Source: JABWCQ01 sp964587105
GTDB lineage: Bacteria > Electryoneota > RPQS01
Assembly (NCBI GenBank): GCA_964587105.1
Contig: CAZPKG010000002.1
Location: 62,001-126,000 of the forward strand
Direction: 5' to 3'
DNA length: 64,000 bases
Both the position numbers and the translations under genes were made by a program. The first letter of the stretch is position 1. Each line of letters starts with the position of its first letter. The notes beneath the pieces are model-generated. The model searched no databases. It was not told where the DNA came from and saw only the letters and a list, made by a program, of their open reading frames with translations. Positions 16,816 through 25,559 of this stretch are shown here, piece by piece.

Positions 16816-17652
16816 ATGTTATTCGGCGCGCATACTTCGACGGCGGGTGGACTGCACAAGGCGTTCGAATGGGGGACGGAGTTCGGGTGTGAGTCTATTC
16901 AGATTTTTACGAAGAGCCAGCTTCAGTGGAAGGGGAAGGATATTGAACCGGAGGCAATTATTCAGTGGTTTGACGCTTGGGAAGAAGCTGGGGAGCCGCC
17001 GGTGTTTGTGCACGACAGCTATTTGATTAATCTCTCTTCACCGGATGAAGAGCACCGCAAAAAATCGGTGGACGGATTTGTGGATGAATTGGAGCGCGCG
17101 GCTCTGTTGGGGATTCCGTGGGTGAATACGCATCCGGGATCGCACAAGGGGTCGGGTGAAGAGCGAGGGTTGGAAAATTGTGCAAAATCGTTGAAAGATG
17201 TGTTGGCGCGAACGGTGGATTTGGGAGTGGGGATCCTGCTTGAGACTACGGCGGGCCAGGGGGGAGACTTGGGTGCGAAGTTTGAGCACTTGGGCTATCT
17301 TGTGAAGGCCGCGAACGAGGACGAACGAATGGGAGTTTGTGTAGATACCTGCCACATCTTTGCCGCCGGATATGATTTTAGAACTCCGGAAACCTATGCG
17401 GCAACTTGGAAAGAGTTTGAAGCGAAGATTGGACTGAAGTATCTGCGCGCCTTTCATTTGAACGATTCGAAATTTGAATGCGGACAACACCGGGACAGAC
17501 ACGCGGCGATAGGCAAAGGATTTATCGGACTCGCGGGATTCAAACTCTTGGCAACGGATCCGAGGTTTTTGGATTTACCGGGAACGACGGAGTTGCCGGA
17601 TGAAGATACCCCATCGAGTATCGAGACATTGAAAAAACTTCGAGATGAGTAA
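16816..17652 (+). CDS. nfo: Deoxyribonuclease IV (AP endonuclease)
   Basis: A 278-residue TIM-barrel enzyme that nicks DNA 5' of abasic sites in base-excision repair, using three metal ions (usually zinc). The conserved blocks are in order: GAHTSTAGGL, FVHDSYLINL, NTHPGSHKG, ILLETTAGQG, MGVCVDTCHIFAAGYD, FHLNDSK, HRDRHAAIGKGFIG. These hold the His/Glu/Asp metal ligands. The length matches the family. Flanked by terminators on both sides, it is a single-gene unit. Confidence 0.95.
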   Translation: MLFGAHTSTAGGLHKAFEWGTEFGCESIQIFTKSQLQWKGKDIEPEAIIQWFDAWEEAGEPPVFVHDSYLINLSSPDEEHRKKSVDGFVDELERAALLGIPWVNTHPGSHKGSGEERGLENCAKSLKDVLARTVDLGVGILLETTAGQGGDLGAKFEHLGYLVKAANEDERMGVCVDTCHIFAAGYDFRTPETYAATWKEFEAKIGLKYLRAFHLNDSKFECGQHRDRHAAIGKGFIGLAGFKLLATDPRFLDLPGTTELPDEDTPSSIETLKKLRDE

Positions 17653-17654
17653 CA

Positions 17655-17691
17655 AAAAAGAGGCCGCACGATTTGTGCGGCCTCTTTTTCA
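17655..17691. terminator. Bidirectional terminator between nfo and the cupredoxin gene
   Basis: Stem AAGAGGCCGCAC/GTGCGGCCTCTT with flanking A and T runs, serving both convergent genes. Confidence 0.9.
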
Positions 17692-17705
17692 TCTGCAAGT
17701 ATCCG

Positions 17706-18569
17706 TTACGGCGTGCAATCTTGAATGACGACGAAAATCAATTCTCCGGTCAGTCCGGTAATAACGGTGGTGGCTTGCCCAACTGCGGCCACATCAACAC
17801 CGGCGGCTAATGTCCAGCCCGGGCCGGGCGGAGTTGTTGCGAGAGCCGGATCGGGTGTGGAGTAGATGTCGTAATGCCCGACTTGCGGAGCTTGCCAATA
17901 GAGACGAACTTGTTCATCCGCTTCCCAGATGATTGTCAAATCAGTGGGGTCGAGACAGGGTGGGGGCGGCGGGAGCACAACTGTAACCGTTCCGGTCATG
18001 CCGAAATTGCCGTGAACGTCGCAACGATAGTTGTACGTGCCGAGCAACGGAGCATTGAATATCTTGTCGTAGGTAAATGCAGCAGTGGTCGGTGCGCCAC
18101 TATAGAACACGGTGTCAGGTGTGCCGCCGGATTCACGCACATTGTGCAAGCCACCTGCCGGTTTTGACCAGCGCACAGTATCACCTTGTTGGATGGTCAC
18201 ATTCACAGGTGAGAATGTTGAGCCAACCAAATTGACAACTTTAAGTCCGCGTACGGTGACAGTACCAACCATGCCTAAGTCACCATGAACTTCACATTGA
18301 TAGTTGTAAACCCCGATCAGCGGCGAGTTAAATACAAACTCATACACGAACGGATTGCTGTCAGGTTCACCGCTGCGGAAGACGGGAGTGGCGCTGCTTT
18401 CCGCGATGTTGTGAAACGAAGCGTCGGCCTTGTTCCATCTCACGGTGTCACCGTGCGAGACGGTGACATTAGCGGGGTTGAAGGTAAGTCCGGAAACGGT
18501 TACGGTGACGACGGTTGCCAACGATTGACTGACGAAACACAAAACAAGTAATATTCCAAGTCTGTTCAT
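17706..18569 (-). CDS. Secreted protein with two cupredoxin domains
   Basis: About 287 residues. GGAGG seven bases upstream favours the second of two adjacent ATG codons. After the signal peptide (LGILLVLCFVSQSLA) come two plastocyanin-like domains. Each has the ligand pattern of a type 1 copper site: His in FHNI or LHNV, then Cys-His-Met in CEVHGDLGM and CDVHGNFGM. A Pro-rich linker leads to a ~70-residue beta-domain. No sorting domain is present, so it is likely periplasmic or released. It may shuttle electrons to the haem-c protein encoded next, but this is inference from adjacency. Confidence 0.85.
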   Translation of the reverse strand: MNRLGILLVLCFVSQSLATVVTVTVSGLTFNPANVTVSHGDTVRWNKADASFHNIAESSATPVFRSGEPDSNPFVYEFVFNSPLIGVYNYQCEVHGDLGMVGTVTVRGLKVVNLVGSTFSPVNVTIQQGDTVRWSKPAGGLHNVRESGGTPDTVFYSGAPTTAAFTYDKIFNAPLLGTYNYRCDVHGNFGMTGTVTVVLPPPPPCLDPTDLTIIWEADEQVRLYWQAPQVGHYDIYSTPDPALATTPPGPGWTLAAGVDVAAVGQATTVITGLTGELIFVVIQDCTP

Positions 18570-18693
18570 CATTTGCCTCCTCAGGCTGATTTGCGGTTCA
18601 AAGTTACCAGAAGGCTCTCCCGTGCGGATTCACCCGCACCCTTACATAGTGCGATTGTTGACCAAAATTGTCAAGTATTATCGTGAACAAAAT

Positions 18694-18722
18694 GAAAAAA
18701 GCCCGCATAGTTGCGGGCTTTC
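18694..18722 (-). terminator. Terminator after the haem-c outer-membrane protein gene
   Basis: Stem AAAGCCCGCA/TGCGGGCTTT with loop ACTA on the minus strand, followed by a T run. Confidence 0.85.
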
Positions 18723-18741
18723 AACATCTAAGACGCAAAAC

Positions 18742-20043
18742 TTAGAAGAAAACGTGCAATTGGGCTTCAATCTGCTTCTTGTTGCGGGCCTGCGGGGCAT
18801 CAGTGGCCGGGTCATTACCCGCAGAATAGAGCCTGTGTTTCAAGGAAAACTCAACCCACGGCAGGACGTAGGATGACGCACCAATCGTGGTGCGCTCGGC
18901 TTCGCCACCGATGTATGACGTCTCGGCATTGTCGAGCCAGTCGTAGGCTCCGAGTAACCAAATACCTTGGTAGGCCATGATTTCGACTTGGGCTGTGGCG
19001 TAGGCGCTGGTAATGGCAAACGGGTCAACCTGACGGGGGAAGTACCAGTTGGGTGGCGTTGTCCAGTTCTTGCGGTCGTACTCGATTAACAAAGAAGTGG
19101 CCAGCCAGCCGAAATTAGATGCGCCGTTGCCGGTGCCCATTTTGTCATGGATTCCCTCAAACGCGAGCCCGCCGAAAGCACCCCATGAGGTTGCTTTTCC
19201 CGCGCTACCGGGGAATCCGGTTTCGGGATCTGTGGACTTTCCGGGGGAATGCATCCAGCTTCCGCCTGCCGAGACCACCCACTTTTCTGCAAACGGCAAC
19301 CGCCGCTGGCCATAAGTTCGGGCAATCCAGCGCTTTTGTTGGTCACGATCCATTGGAATATTGGACTGGGCAGCGGTGTAGGAGCCGCTGATGTCAAAGC
19401 CGCCGATGCGGGTACCGCTTTCGAGACCGACTCCGTAGTAGGGTGGAGCCGGTGAACTGAAGGCTCCGCCGTCAAAGCCGCTGAGCAGGCCGGTGCGGAC
19501 GTAGGACGTGTGATCCGCGAAGCGAAGGCCATAATTTTCTTGGAATTGACCGCCTTTTGCCCAAGCCTTGAAACCCTTGAGGTTAGCCATGCCGTAGACC
19601 TCCATCCGGCCACTGGCATCTGACACACCGCGTGAAACGTACAGCATGAACTGCTCTGTGGGGCGGATCTGCAGATAAATATTGCCTTCCATTTGAGCCG
19701 TGGTTCCGGTGTTCGTGGAAAAGGCGTCTGAAAGCCCGGCTTCTACACTGTCAGATTGAGTGTTCGTGGCCAGCCAGATGGTGCGGAGGTCGGCTCCTAT
19801 TGTGACGGTTTCAGAGAGCTTGGGTTTGATCTTCTCGATGGTCGCAAAGCTGACGGGCTTGACTGGCAAATATTGCGGTCCGAAGAACTGGCTGCCGTAA
19901 AGTTCACGCATACCATTGCCCGTCGGGTTGGCATGGCAGAGGAAACAGCTTTGGCCAAACAGCGCACTGTACTGGGGCCGGGCATTGGCGGTCGAGACGA
20001 TCAGGGCACAGAAGAGAAGTATTATCAAGGTTCGTTTGCGCAT
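18742..20043 (-). CDS. Exported protein with N-terminal haem c motif and beta-barrel-like body
   Basis: About 433 residues. Signal peptide MRKRTLIILLFCALIVSTANA (start chosen at this ATG; the upstream 20 codons look untranslated). The mature N-terminus has one CXXCH haem-attachment site, FGQSCFLCHANPTGNGMRELYGSQFFG. The remaining ~370 residues alternate hydrophobic and polar residues with many aromatic ends (WLATSLLIEYDRKNW, VEIMAYQGIWLLGAYDWL) and end in a terminal F (QLHVFF), as outer-membrane barrels do. I read it as a haem-tagged outer-membrane barrel; no named family is recognised. The cupredoxin gene next door suggests a redox role. Confidence 0.7.
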   Translation of the reverse strand: MRKRTLIILLFCALIVSTANARPQYSALFGQSCFLCHANPTGNGMRELYGSQFFGPQYLPVKPVSFATIEKIKPKLSETVTIGADLRTIWLATNTQSDSVEAGLSDAFSTNTGTTAQMEGNIYLQIRPTEQFMLYVSRGVSDASGRMEVYGMANLKGFKAWAKGGQFQENYGLRFADHTSYVRTGLLSGFDGGAFSSPAPPYYGVGLESGTRIGGFDISGSYTAAQSNIPMDRDQQKRWIARTYGQRRLPFAEKWVVSAGGSWMHSPGKSTDPETGFPGSAGKATSWGAFGGLAFEGIHDKMGTGNGASNFGWLATSLLIEYDRKNWTTPPNWYFPRQVDPFAITSAYATAQVEIMAYQGIWLLGAYDWLDNAETSYIGGEAERTTIGASSYVLPWVEFSLKHRLYSAGNDPATDAPQARNKKQIEAQLHVFF

Positions 20044-20129
20044 GAAGGTGCCTTTCCGAGCAGAGAATAGCCTAAATTTCTTTGATTCCAACGCAATATA
20101 CACAACCTGAATTAGGGGTGCAAGACTGT

Positions 20130-20158
20130 TTGCCTCCTTGCTGAAAAGCCCCTATATT
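20130..20158 (+). promoter_or_regulatory. Sigma70-like promoter of dapF
   Basis: TTGCCT, 17 bp, TATATT; predicted start near 20165, 32 bases before the dapF ATG. Confidence 0.6.
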
Positions 20159-20196
20159 ATAGTTTCTACTCAAATTGCCTGCTTCTGCATCCTGCC

Positions 20197-21000
20197 ATGA
20201 AATTCTCTAAGTATCACGGTCTCGGAAACGACTTTCTGTTGTTTGACTCGCGCGACGGGGCCGCGCCGGCGTATTTTACACCTGATCGAGTTCGCTTTTT
20301 ATGCCGCCGTCAAACCGGGATCGGGGCGGACGGGATTTTGTTGAGGACGGACTGTGACAAAGCTCACCATCGGATGTGGCTATGGAACGCGGACGGATCG
20401 ACTGCGGAAATTTCGGGAAACGGGCTGAGATGTTTTGTTTTATTCTTGCAAGATCAAGGATACGACGTTTCAGATGAGTTTACGATTGAGACGGGTGGTG
20501 GAATCCAGAAAGCGAAAATCGTTGGGGATCATGTTGTGGAAACAACGATGCCCGCTCCGGATTTTGCGAAGACCGGCGCTCCACAGACCTTGCATTTGAC
20601 TTCGGTGGATCAGTCATTTGACGTGCTCGCGGTGAATGTCGGAAATCCGCACGGTGTGATCTTTGGAGAAAAGCGCGACATTCCGTTTGCGGAAAAATAC
20701 GGACCAAGTTTAGAAAAGAATCCGGCCTTTCCGCACGGTGCGAATATCGAATTTGTGAATGTCATGAGCCGCGACTCTTGCAACTTAGTTGTGTGGGAGC
20801 GTGGAGCGGGGATTACGCTCGCTTGCGGAAGTGGTTCGGTCGCTACGGCGTGCGCGGGTTGTGCGGTCGGTCATTTTGATTTTGACAAACCGATTGCGGT
20901 GCATCAGCCCGGCGGCGCGTTGCACATTACCGTTGCGAAGGATTTTCGGGAGATTCGGCAACGGAGTATTGCGGAGAAGGTGTTTGAGGGGGAGATTTGA
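20197..21000 (+). CDS. dapF: Diaminopimelate epimerase
   Basis: A 267-residue enzyme converting LL- to meso-diaminopimelate for lysine and peptidoglycan. The two catalytic cysteines are visible in SGNGLRCF (C79) and TLACGSGSVATAC (C210). Other family blocks are KYHGLGNDF at the start, GIGADGILL, MWLWNADGSTAEISGNG and NVGNPHGVIF. dapL, which makes its LL-diaminopimelate substrate, lies 306 bases downstream beyond a run of repeats. Confidence 0.95.
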   Translation: MKFSKYHGLGNDFLLFDSRDGAAPAYFTPDRVRFLCRRQTGIGADGILLRTDCDKAHHRMWLWNADGSTAEISGNGLRCFVLFLQDQGYDVSDEFTIETGGGIQKAKIVGDHVVETTMPAPDFAKTGAPQTLHLTSVDQSFDVLAVNVGNPHGVIFGEKRDIPFAEKYGPSLEKNPAFPHGANIEFVNVMSRDSCNLVVWERGAGITLACGSGSVATACAGCAVGHFDFDKPIAVHQPGGALHITVAKDFREIRQRSIAEKVFEGEI

Positions 21001-21067
21001 AGCGGGTTCTCAAATCTCAAGCGCATTGTCATTCCGTAGGAATCTTGTTGCGCAACAACATACTCAT

Positions 21068-21094
21068 CGCGGCGGCACCCGCTGCGGGTGCCCC
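21068..21094 (+). repeat. Solo REP palindrome
   Basis: Contains the palindrome GGCACCCGCTGCGGGTGCC flanked by CGCGGC and CC. The 27-base unit is the same as the repeats bordering the RAYT gene at 39.0-39.6 kb. Confidence 0.8.
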
Positions 21095-21104
21095 AATCGC
21101 AAAG

Positions 21105-21167
21105 CAGATTCCGGCGGGGAACCGCTACGTGCTTTTCAAGCACTACGCTTAATCCCCGCTCGGCGAA
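21105..21167 (+). repeat. ATTCCGGCGGGG...CGCTCGGCGAA repeat, copy 1
   Basis: Starts CAGATTCCGGCGGGGA and ends TCCCCGCTCGGCGAA; the arms pair as GGGGA/TCCCC. The loop is longer than in the other copies and carries its own palindrome (GTGCTTTTCAAGCAC). Confidence 0.65.
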
Positions 21168-21244
21168 GATTAGATGACACGCTTTGGTTTACGATTTCGT
21201 TTGGGGGATTTTGCCCAGCAAGCTGGGCGCTACATTTCGGAACA

Positions 21245-21282
21245 CGGATTCCGGCGGCGCGGGGACGCGACCGCTCGGCGAA
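21245..21282 (+). repeat. ATTCCGGCGGGG...CGCTCGGCGAA repeat, copy 2
   Basis: GGATTCCGGCGGC through CGCTCGGCGAA, about 38 bases, lying 25 bases upstream of the dapL start. With copy 1 and the REP it fills the dapF-dapL gap. Confidence 0.65.
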
Positions 21283-21306
21283 CAAAACTAATTTATCCCT
21301 ACTCCT

Positions 21307-22440
21307 TTGACTGCCACACGCTTAACACGCTTACCTGAATATTTGTTTGCTGATCTTGAGAAGAAGATTAGCGAGAAGACGGCTGCCGGCCGTGATGTGA
21401 TCAATTTGGGGATTGGTGATCCCGATTTGCCGCCGCCGGATTCGTTTACGAAGAGCTTGCAATTGCACGCGGCGGATAGTGACGCGCATTTTTATTCGTC
21501 GTCGCGCGGAGATGCGGGCGTGCGCAAGGCGATTGCGAAATATTTTAAGGGACGGTTCGGTGTCGAACTTGATCCTGATTCGCAGATTTGTGTGGTGCTC
21601 GGCGGCAAAGAAGGATTGTCGTCACTCGGGCGCGCCTTTGTGAATCCGGGTGACACTGTTGCCGCGCCGTCGCCTGCTTATCCTGTTTATGCGCAGGGTG
21701 TGGCGACGTTGTGTGACGGGAAAGTGCAGACGATGCCGCTGACGAAAGCGAACGGATTCTTGCCGGATTTGAATTTGGCGGAAGGCGCGAAGATGCTGTT
21801 CGTGAACTATCCGAACAATCCGACGGGTGCGATTGCGACGGATTTCTTTTGGCAGAGTTTGCAGGATTTTGCCGACACACATCCGGAAACGGTGGTGTGT
21901 CACGATCATGCTTACAGCGAAATGACGTTTGGCGATTATGTCGCGCCGTCGTTCTTGCAATACACCGAAAACGCTGTGGAAATGCACTCGCTCTCGAAAG
22001 TGTTTAACGCGACGGGATTCAGAATAGGATTTTGCGTGGGGCGCGCGGATTATATTTCTGCATTAGTGAAAGCGAAATCACAAATTGACTCTGGCGCACC
22101 GCTGATGATTCAACGCGCGATGGCGGACGGACTCGCGGGCTATCGCGGAGCGGAGCCGCCCAAAGAAGTTGTGGAGATTCGCAAAATTTACGGCGAACGG
22201 CGTGCTTATACGGAAAAAGCGTTGCGTGAATTGGGGCTGGACGTGATTGAAAGTCCGGCGACGTTTTATGTTTGGGCCAGAGTGGGCGATGACGAGTTGC
22301 CGTTTGTGCAGCGCGCGCTCGATCATGACATCGTCGTGACGCCGGGGCGCGGGTTTGGACAAGAGGGAGTGGGATACATTAGATTGGCTCTGACGCAACC
22401 GCTTGGGCGGATCAAACTCGCAATGCAGAGACTGGGCTGA
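21307..22440 (+). CDS. dapL: LL-diaminopimelate aminotransferase
   Basis: A 377-residue fold-type I PLP enzyme that converts tetrahydrodipicolinate directly to LL-diaminopimelate, bypassing the acylated intermediates. Blocks seen: DVINLGIGDPDLPPP, FVNYPNNPTGA, CHDHAYSEMTF and the PLP lysine in HSLSKVFNATGFRIGF (K231). Other class I aminotransferases share these motifs, but the overall pattern and nearby dapF favour DapL. No ATG is available in frame near the beginning; TTG at 21307 is the most probable start, without a clear ribosome binding site. Confidence 0.88.
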   Translation: MTATRLTRLPEYLFADLEKKISEKTAAGRDVINLGIGDPDLPPPDSFTKSLQLHAADSDAHFYSSSRGDAGVRKAIAKYFKGRFGVELDPDSQICVVLGGKEGLSSLGRAFVNPGDTVAAPSPAYPVYAQGVATLCDGKVQTMPLTKANGFLPDLNLAEGAKMLFVNYPNNPTGAIATDFFWQSLQDFADTHPETVVCHDHAYSEMTFGDYVAPSFLQYTENAVEMHSLSKVFNATGFRIGFCVGRADYISALVKAKSQIDSGAPLMIQRAMADGLAGYRGAEPPKEVVEIRKIYGERRAYTEKALRELGLDVIESPATFYVWARVGDDELPFVQRALDHDIVVTPGRGFGQEGVGYIRLALTQPLGRIKLAMQRLG

Positions 22441-22442
22441 TT

Positions 22443-22481
22443 CCAGATTCCGGCGGGGCGGGGACGCCCACGCTCGGCGGA
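22443..22481 (+). repeat. ATTCCGGCGGGG...CGCTCGGCGAA repeat, copy 3
   Basis: CCAGATTCCGGCGGGGCG through CACGCTCGGCGGA, starting three bases after the dapL stop codon. Confidence 0.7.
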
Positions 22482-22534
22482 TAAAGTGATTTAGTATTTT
22501 GTTTTCCTATTTCTAATTTCTAATTTTTGCTCTC

Positions 22535-23239
22535 GTGGCTGATCGATTTCGACAGGTCATAGCCGGTCGTCCGGTAATTCTTGGGCATCGCGGTTCACCG
22601 AACGGCGCGCAGGAGAACACGATTGCTTCATTTCGGTTGGCGCTTGATGAAGGCGCGGACGGTGTGGAGCTTGACGTGCAGATCACTCGCGACGGGGTGC
22701 CGGTCGTTTTTCACGACGACGAGTTTTCGACGGGCGAAAAAGTTGCGGACTTGACATTTGCCGAAATGCGCGAGGTCGCACACGGATTACGTGCGCATGT
22801 GCATACTCTTGAAGAAGTCCTGCGGGAACTTACGGGTAAGGGATTCGTCAACATTGAGATCAAGGCCGCCGGAAATGAGAATGACGTGCTGGCGATTGCG
22901 CGCAAGGTGATGCCGAAGGATACGTTTTTGTTTTCGAGTTTCTTGCCTGAAGTGGTGGCGAAATACCGCGCGCTTGCCAAAGATGTTCCGGCCATCTGGA
23001 TTGTAGCTGAGCAGGTTGCGCTTGATCGCGCGCTCGACGTGGTGCACCAAATTGATGCGAAGGGAATCGCATTTTATCACGAACTGATCACGCCGGAACT
23101 CGCGGGATTTTTCAAGATTCACAATGTACCGCTGTTTACTTGGACGGTGAATGATGTGGCGGAGGCCCGGCGGCTGATTGATATTGGCGTGGCGGGAATT
23201 ATTACGGATGAACCAAAGTTGATTGTGGCTTCCATATGA
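22535..23239 (+). CDS. Glycerophosphodiester phosphodiesterase
   Basis: A 234-residue TIM-barrel enzyme that hydrolyses glycerophosphodiesters to sn-glycerol 3-phosphate and an alcohol. The hallmark HRGSPNGAQENTIASFRLALDEGADGVELDVQITRDGVPVVFHDD supplies both catalytic histidines and the metal-binding Glu/Asp. The C-terminal VPLFTWTVNDVAEARRLIDIGVAGIITDEP is typical. No signal peptide, so cytoplasmic. GTG is the most likely start. Its stop overlaps the next ATG (ATGA), implying translational coupling with the ATP-grasp gene. Confidence 0.92.
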   Translation: MADRFRQVIAGRPVILGHRGSPNGAQENTIASFRLALDEGADGVELDVQITRDGVPVVFHDDEFSTGEKVADLTFAEMREVAHGLRAHVHTLEEVLRELTGKGFVNIEIKAAGNENDVLAIARKVMPKDTFLFSSFLPEVVAKYRALAKDVPAIWIVAEQVALDRALDVVHQIDAKGIAFYHELITPELAGFFKIHNVPLFTWTVNDVAEARRLIDIGVAGIITDEPKLIVASI

Positions 23240-24087
23240 TTGGACTTGCGACGGACAGCACTTTGCCGGAACTTTCCGGCGGCGAGCAATTGCTTTATCA
23301 AGAGCTTCTTCGCCGCACAGATTGCAAAATTGTCATTTGGGATGATCCACAGGAGTCGTGGCGCGAGTGCTCGGAAGTTATCATTCGCACGACGTGGAAT
23401 TACAGCTACTACTTACCGGAATTTTTGGGCTGGATTGAAAAGGTGGAGCGTGCCGGAATCCGTTTGCATAATTCGGCTGAGATTATTCGTTGGAATTGCG
23501 ACAAGAAATATATGCGCGAACTTGCCGCGCGCGGAGTTTCGATTCCGGAGACGCATTGGATTCCACGGGGGACGATGACTCAGGAATTACTGGAATCGTT
23601 GGTCACCGAACCGAGTGTCATCAAGCCTACGGTTTCAGGCGGAGCTAAGGACACCTATCGGATTTCGCCTGACAATATTAGCGAGGTTGCCGAGCAGCTC
23701 AAGCAGGTTGCGATTGAGAAGGACCTGATGCTCCAGTCATTCATTCCTGAAATTACGAATCCGGGTGAATACTCGCTGATTTTCTTTCGCAACGAATTTT
23801 CGCACGCCGTATTGAAAACTCCTGCCGCAGGGGATTATCGCGTGCAATCAAAATTCGGTGGGCAGTATCAAGGCGTGGAAGTGTCCTCTGATGCTATTCG
23901 TCAAGCGCGGTTTGTTCTTGAACAGATTCCGTTTGCCGAAGCGCCGCTTTATGCCAGAGTGGATGGCATCATTCGCGACGGAAAGTTCATGCTGATGGAA
24001 TTAGAATTAATCGAGCCGTATTTGTTTTTGGAATTTGGTGACAACGCTGCCACACTTCTTGCAACACAATTGAGTTTTGACAATTAA
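23236..24087 (+). CDS. ATP-grasp family protein of unknown substrate
   Basis: A 283-residue protein whose layout resembles RimK/glutathione-synthetase-like ATP-grasp ligases. An N-terminal domain carries EVIIRTTWNYSYYLPEFLGWIE; the nucleotide-binding region has PSVIKPTVSGGAKDTYRI (catalytic-type Lys) and the Gly-rich loop. DLMLQSFIPEITNPGEYSLIFF and the metal-binding end YARVDGIIRDGKFMLMELELIEPYLFLE follow. Such enzymes join a carboxylate to an amine or thiol using ATP. The substrates cannot be inferred. It begins inside the stop codon of the GDPD gene and is followed closely by a CBS/cysteine-synthase gene. Confidence 0.8.
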   Translation: MIGLATDSTLPELSGGEQLLYQELLRRTDCKIVIWDDPQESWRECSEVIIRTTWNYSYYLPEFLGWIEKVERAGIRLHNSAEIIRWNCDKKYMRELAARGVSIPETHWIPRGTMTQELLESLVTEPSVIKPTVSGGAKDTYRISPDNISEVAEQLKQVAIEKDLMLQSFIPEITNPGEYSLIFFRNEFSHAVLKTPAAGDYRVQSKFGGQYQGVEVSSDAIRQARFVLEQIPFAEAPLYARVDGIIRDGKFMLMELELIEPYLFLEFGDNAATLLATQLSFDN

Positions 24088-24109
24088 CATAGTTCAGACA
24101 CGGGAATTC

Positions 24110-25513
24110 ATGAATCCGTCCAAAGAAAAGAACCGCTTAGGCAACATTACTGACGCAATCGGCAACACGCCGTTGGTGCGGCTCAACAAAGTGACCGCAG
24201 GCGCACCCGGTGAGGTGTGGGTCAAGTGCGAGCATCTGAACCCTTCAGGTTCGATTAAAGATCGTATGGCGAGTTACATGCTCGACCGCGCGGCGGCGAC
24301 GGGTGAATTGAAACCCGGCGGCATGATTGTCGAAAACACGAGTGGCAACACGGGTGCGGCGATGGGTATGGCCGCCGCCGTGAAAGGTTACCGCTGCGTG
24401 TTCACGATCTCGGACAAGATGAGCAAAGAGAAAGTTGACGGTTTGAAGGTTTACGGTGCGAAGGTGGTGGTGTGTCCGGCCAACGTCGAAGCGGAATCGC
24501 CGCTCAGCTATTACGAAACAGCGAAGCGGATTTCCAAAGAGACGCCGGGCAGTTACTATGTGAATCAATATCATAACCGTTTGAACAGCGAAGCGCACTA
24601 CTCGACGTCAGGTCCGGAGTTGTGGGAGCAGACGGAAGGAAAGATTGACTATTTTGTCGCAGGATTAGGGACGGGCGGCACGTTCACGGGGATCGCCACG
24701 TATTTGAAAGAGAAGAATCCGAAGATCAAATGCGTCGGTGTGGACACATTCGGCTCGATGCTGACGAACTATTGGAAGACGGGCGAGTTCGGTGAAATGT
24801 ACGCCTACAAAGTCGAAGGCATCGGACAGGATCAGTTGGTCGGCAACATTGATTTCAAATTGGTTGACGACATGATTCAAGTCACGGACCAGGATTCATT
24901 CTTGATGGGCCGGAGGCTTGCGCGCGAAGAGGGAATTTATGCGGGCGGCTCGTCGGGCACGGCAGTGTGGGCGGCGGCGGAGCTTGCGAAACGAGTTCCG
25001 GCGGGTTCGGTGATCGTAACGATTTTGCCGGACAGCGGTTCGCGCTATCTCTCCAAAATGTTCAATGACGAGTGGATGCGCGATAACGGCATGTTGGAAG
25101 AGACTTCGCCCTTAGGCACAGTGCGCGAACTGTTGGCCGCGCGCGCTCCGCATAGCTTGATTTCCGCGCGCCGCAACGACAAAGTTGGCGAAGTGATTCT
25201 GCATTTGAAAGAAACCGGAATCAGTCAGATGCCGGTAGTGGAAAAAGACCGCGTCATTGGATTGATTCACGAAAGCGATTTACTGAAGTTCATGCTTTCA
25301 GGCGTGGGCACGGCGCATTCGAGCATTGAACCGATTGTGCAGACGGATTTTCCGACGGTAGGTGAAGAGACTTCTCTCGACGCGGTGAGTCAAGTGTTCA
25401 CGAAGATGCCGCACGACGCGGTGATTGTGTTGCGCGACGACGTTCCGCGCGATATTATCACTAAGATCGATCTGATTGATTATCTCTTGCACCGAAGCAA
25501 CGCAAAGTCTTAA
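24110..25513 (+). CDS. Cystathionine beta-synthase-type PLP enzyme with CBS domain pair
   Basis: About 467 residues. Residues 1-320 are the fold-type II PLP domain: PLP lysine in NPSGSIKDRM (K50), ENTSGNTGAAMGMAAAVKGYRC, phosphate loop GLGTGGTFTGIA, and GGSSGTAVWAAAEL. Residues ~340-465 hold two CBS motifs, as in regulated cystathionine beta-synthases. The enzyme condenses serine (or O-acetylserine) with homocysteine or sulphide; the choice is unresolved, but the CBS pair favours cystathionine beta-synthase. ATG 24110 was preferred over the upstream TTG, which would overlap the previous gene. Confidence 0.88.
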   Translation: MNPSKEKNRLGNITDAIGNTPLVRLNKVTAGAPGEVWVKCEHLNPSGSIKDRMASYMLDRAAATGELKPGGMIVENTSGNTGAAMGMAAAVKGYRCVFTISDKMSKEKVDGLKVYGAKVVVCPANVEAESPLSYYETAKRISKETPGSYYVNQYHNRLNSEAHYSTSGPELWEQTEGKIDYFVAGLGTGGTFTGIATYLKEKNPKIKCVGVDTFGSMLTNYWKTGEFGEMYAYKVEGIGQDQLVGNIDFKLVDDMIQVTDQDSFLMGRRLAREEGIYAGGSSGTAVWAAAELAKRVPAGSVIVTILPDSGSRYLSKMFNDEWMRDNGMLEETSPLGTVRELLAARAPHSLISARRNDKVGEVILHLKETGISQMPVVEKDRVIGLIHESDLLKFMLSGVGTAHSSIEPIVQTDFPTVGEETSLDAVSQVFTKMPHDAVIVLRDDVPRDIITKIDLIDYLLHRSNAKS

Positions 25514-25514
25514 A

Positions 25515-25546
25515 AAAAAAAGACGGCGTTAGCCGTCTTTTTTGTG
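25515..25546. terminator. Bidirectional terminator between the CBS gene and rsgA
   Basis: AAGACGGC-GTTA-GCCGTCTT stem with a long A run on the left and T run on the right. Confidence 0.85.
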
Positions 25547-25559
25547 CGTCAGGATCGTG

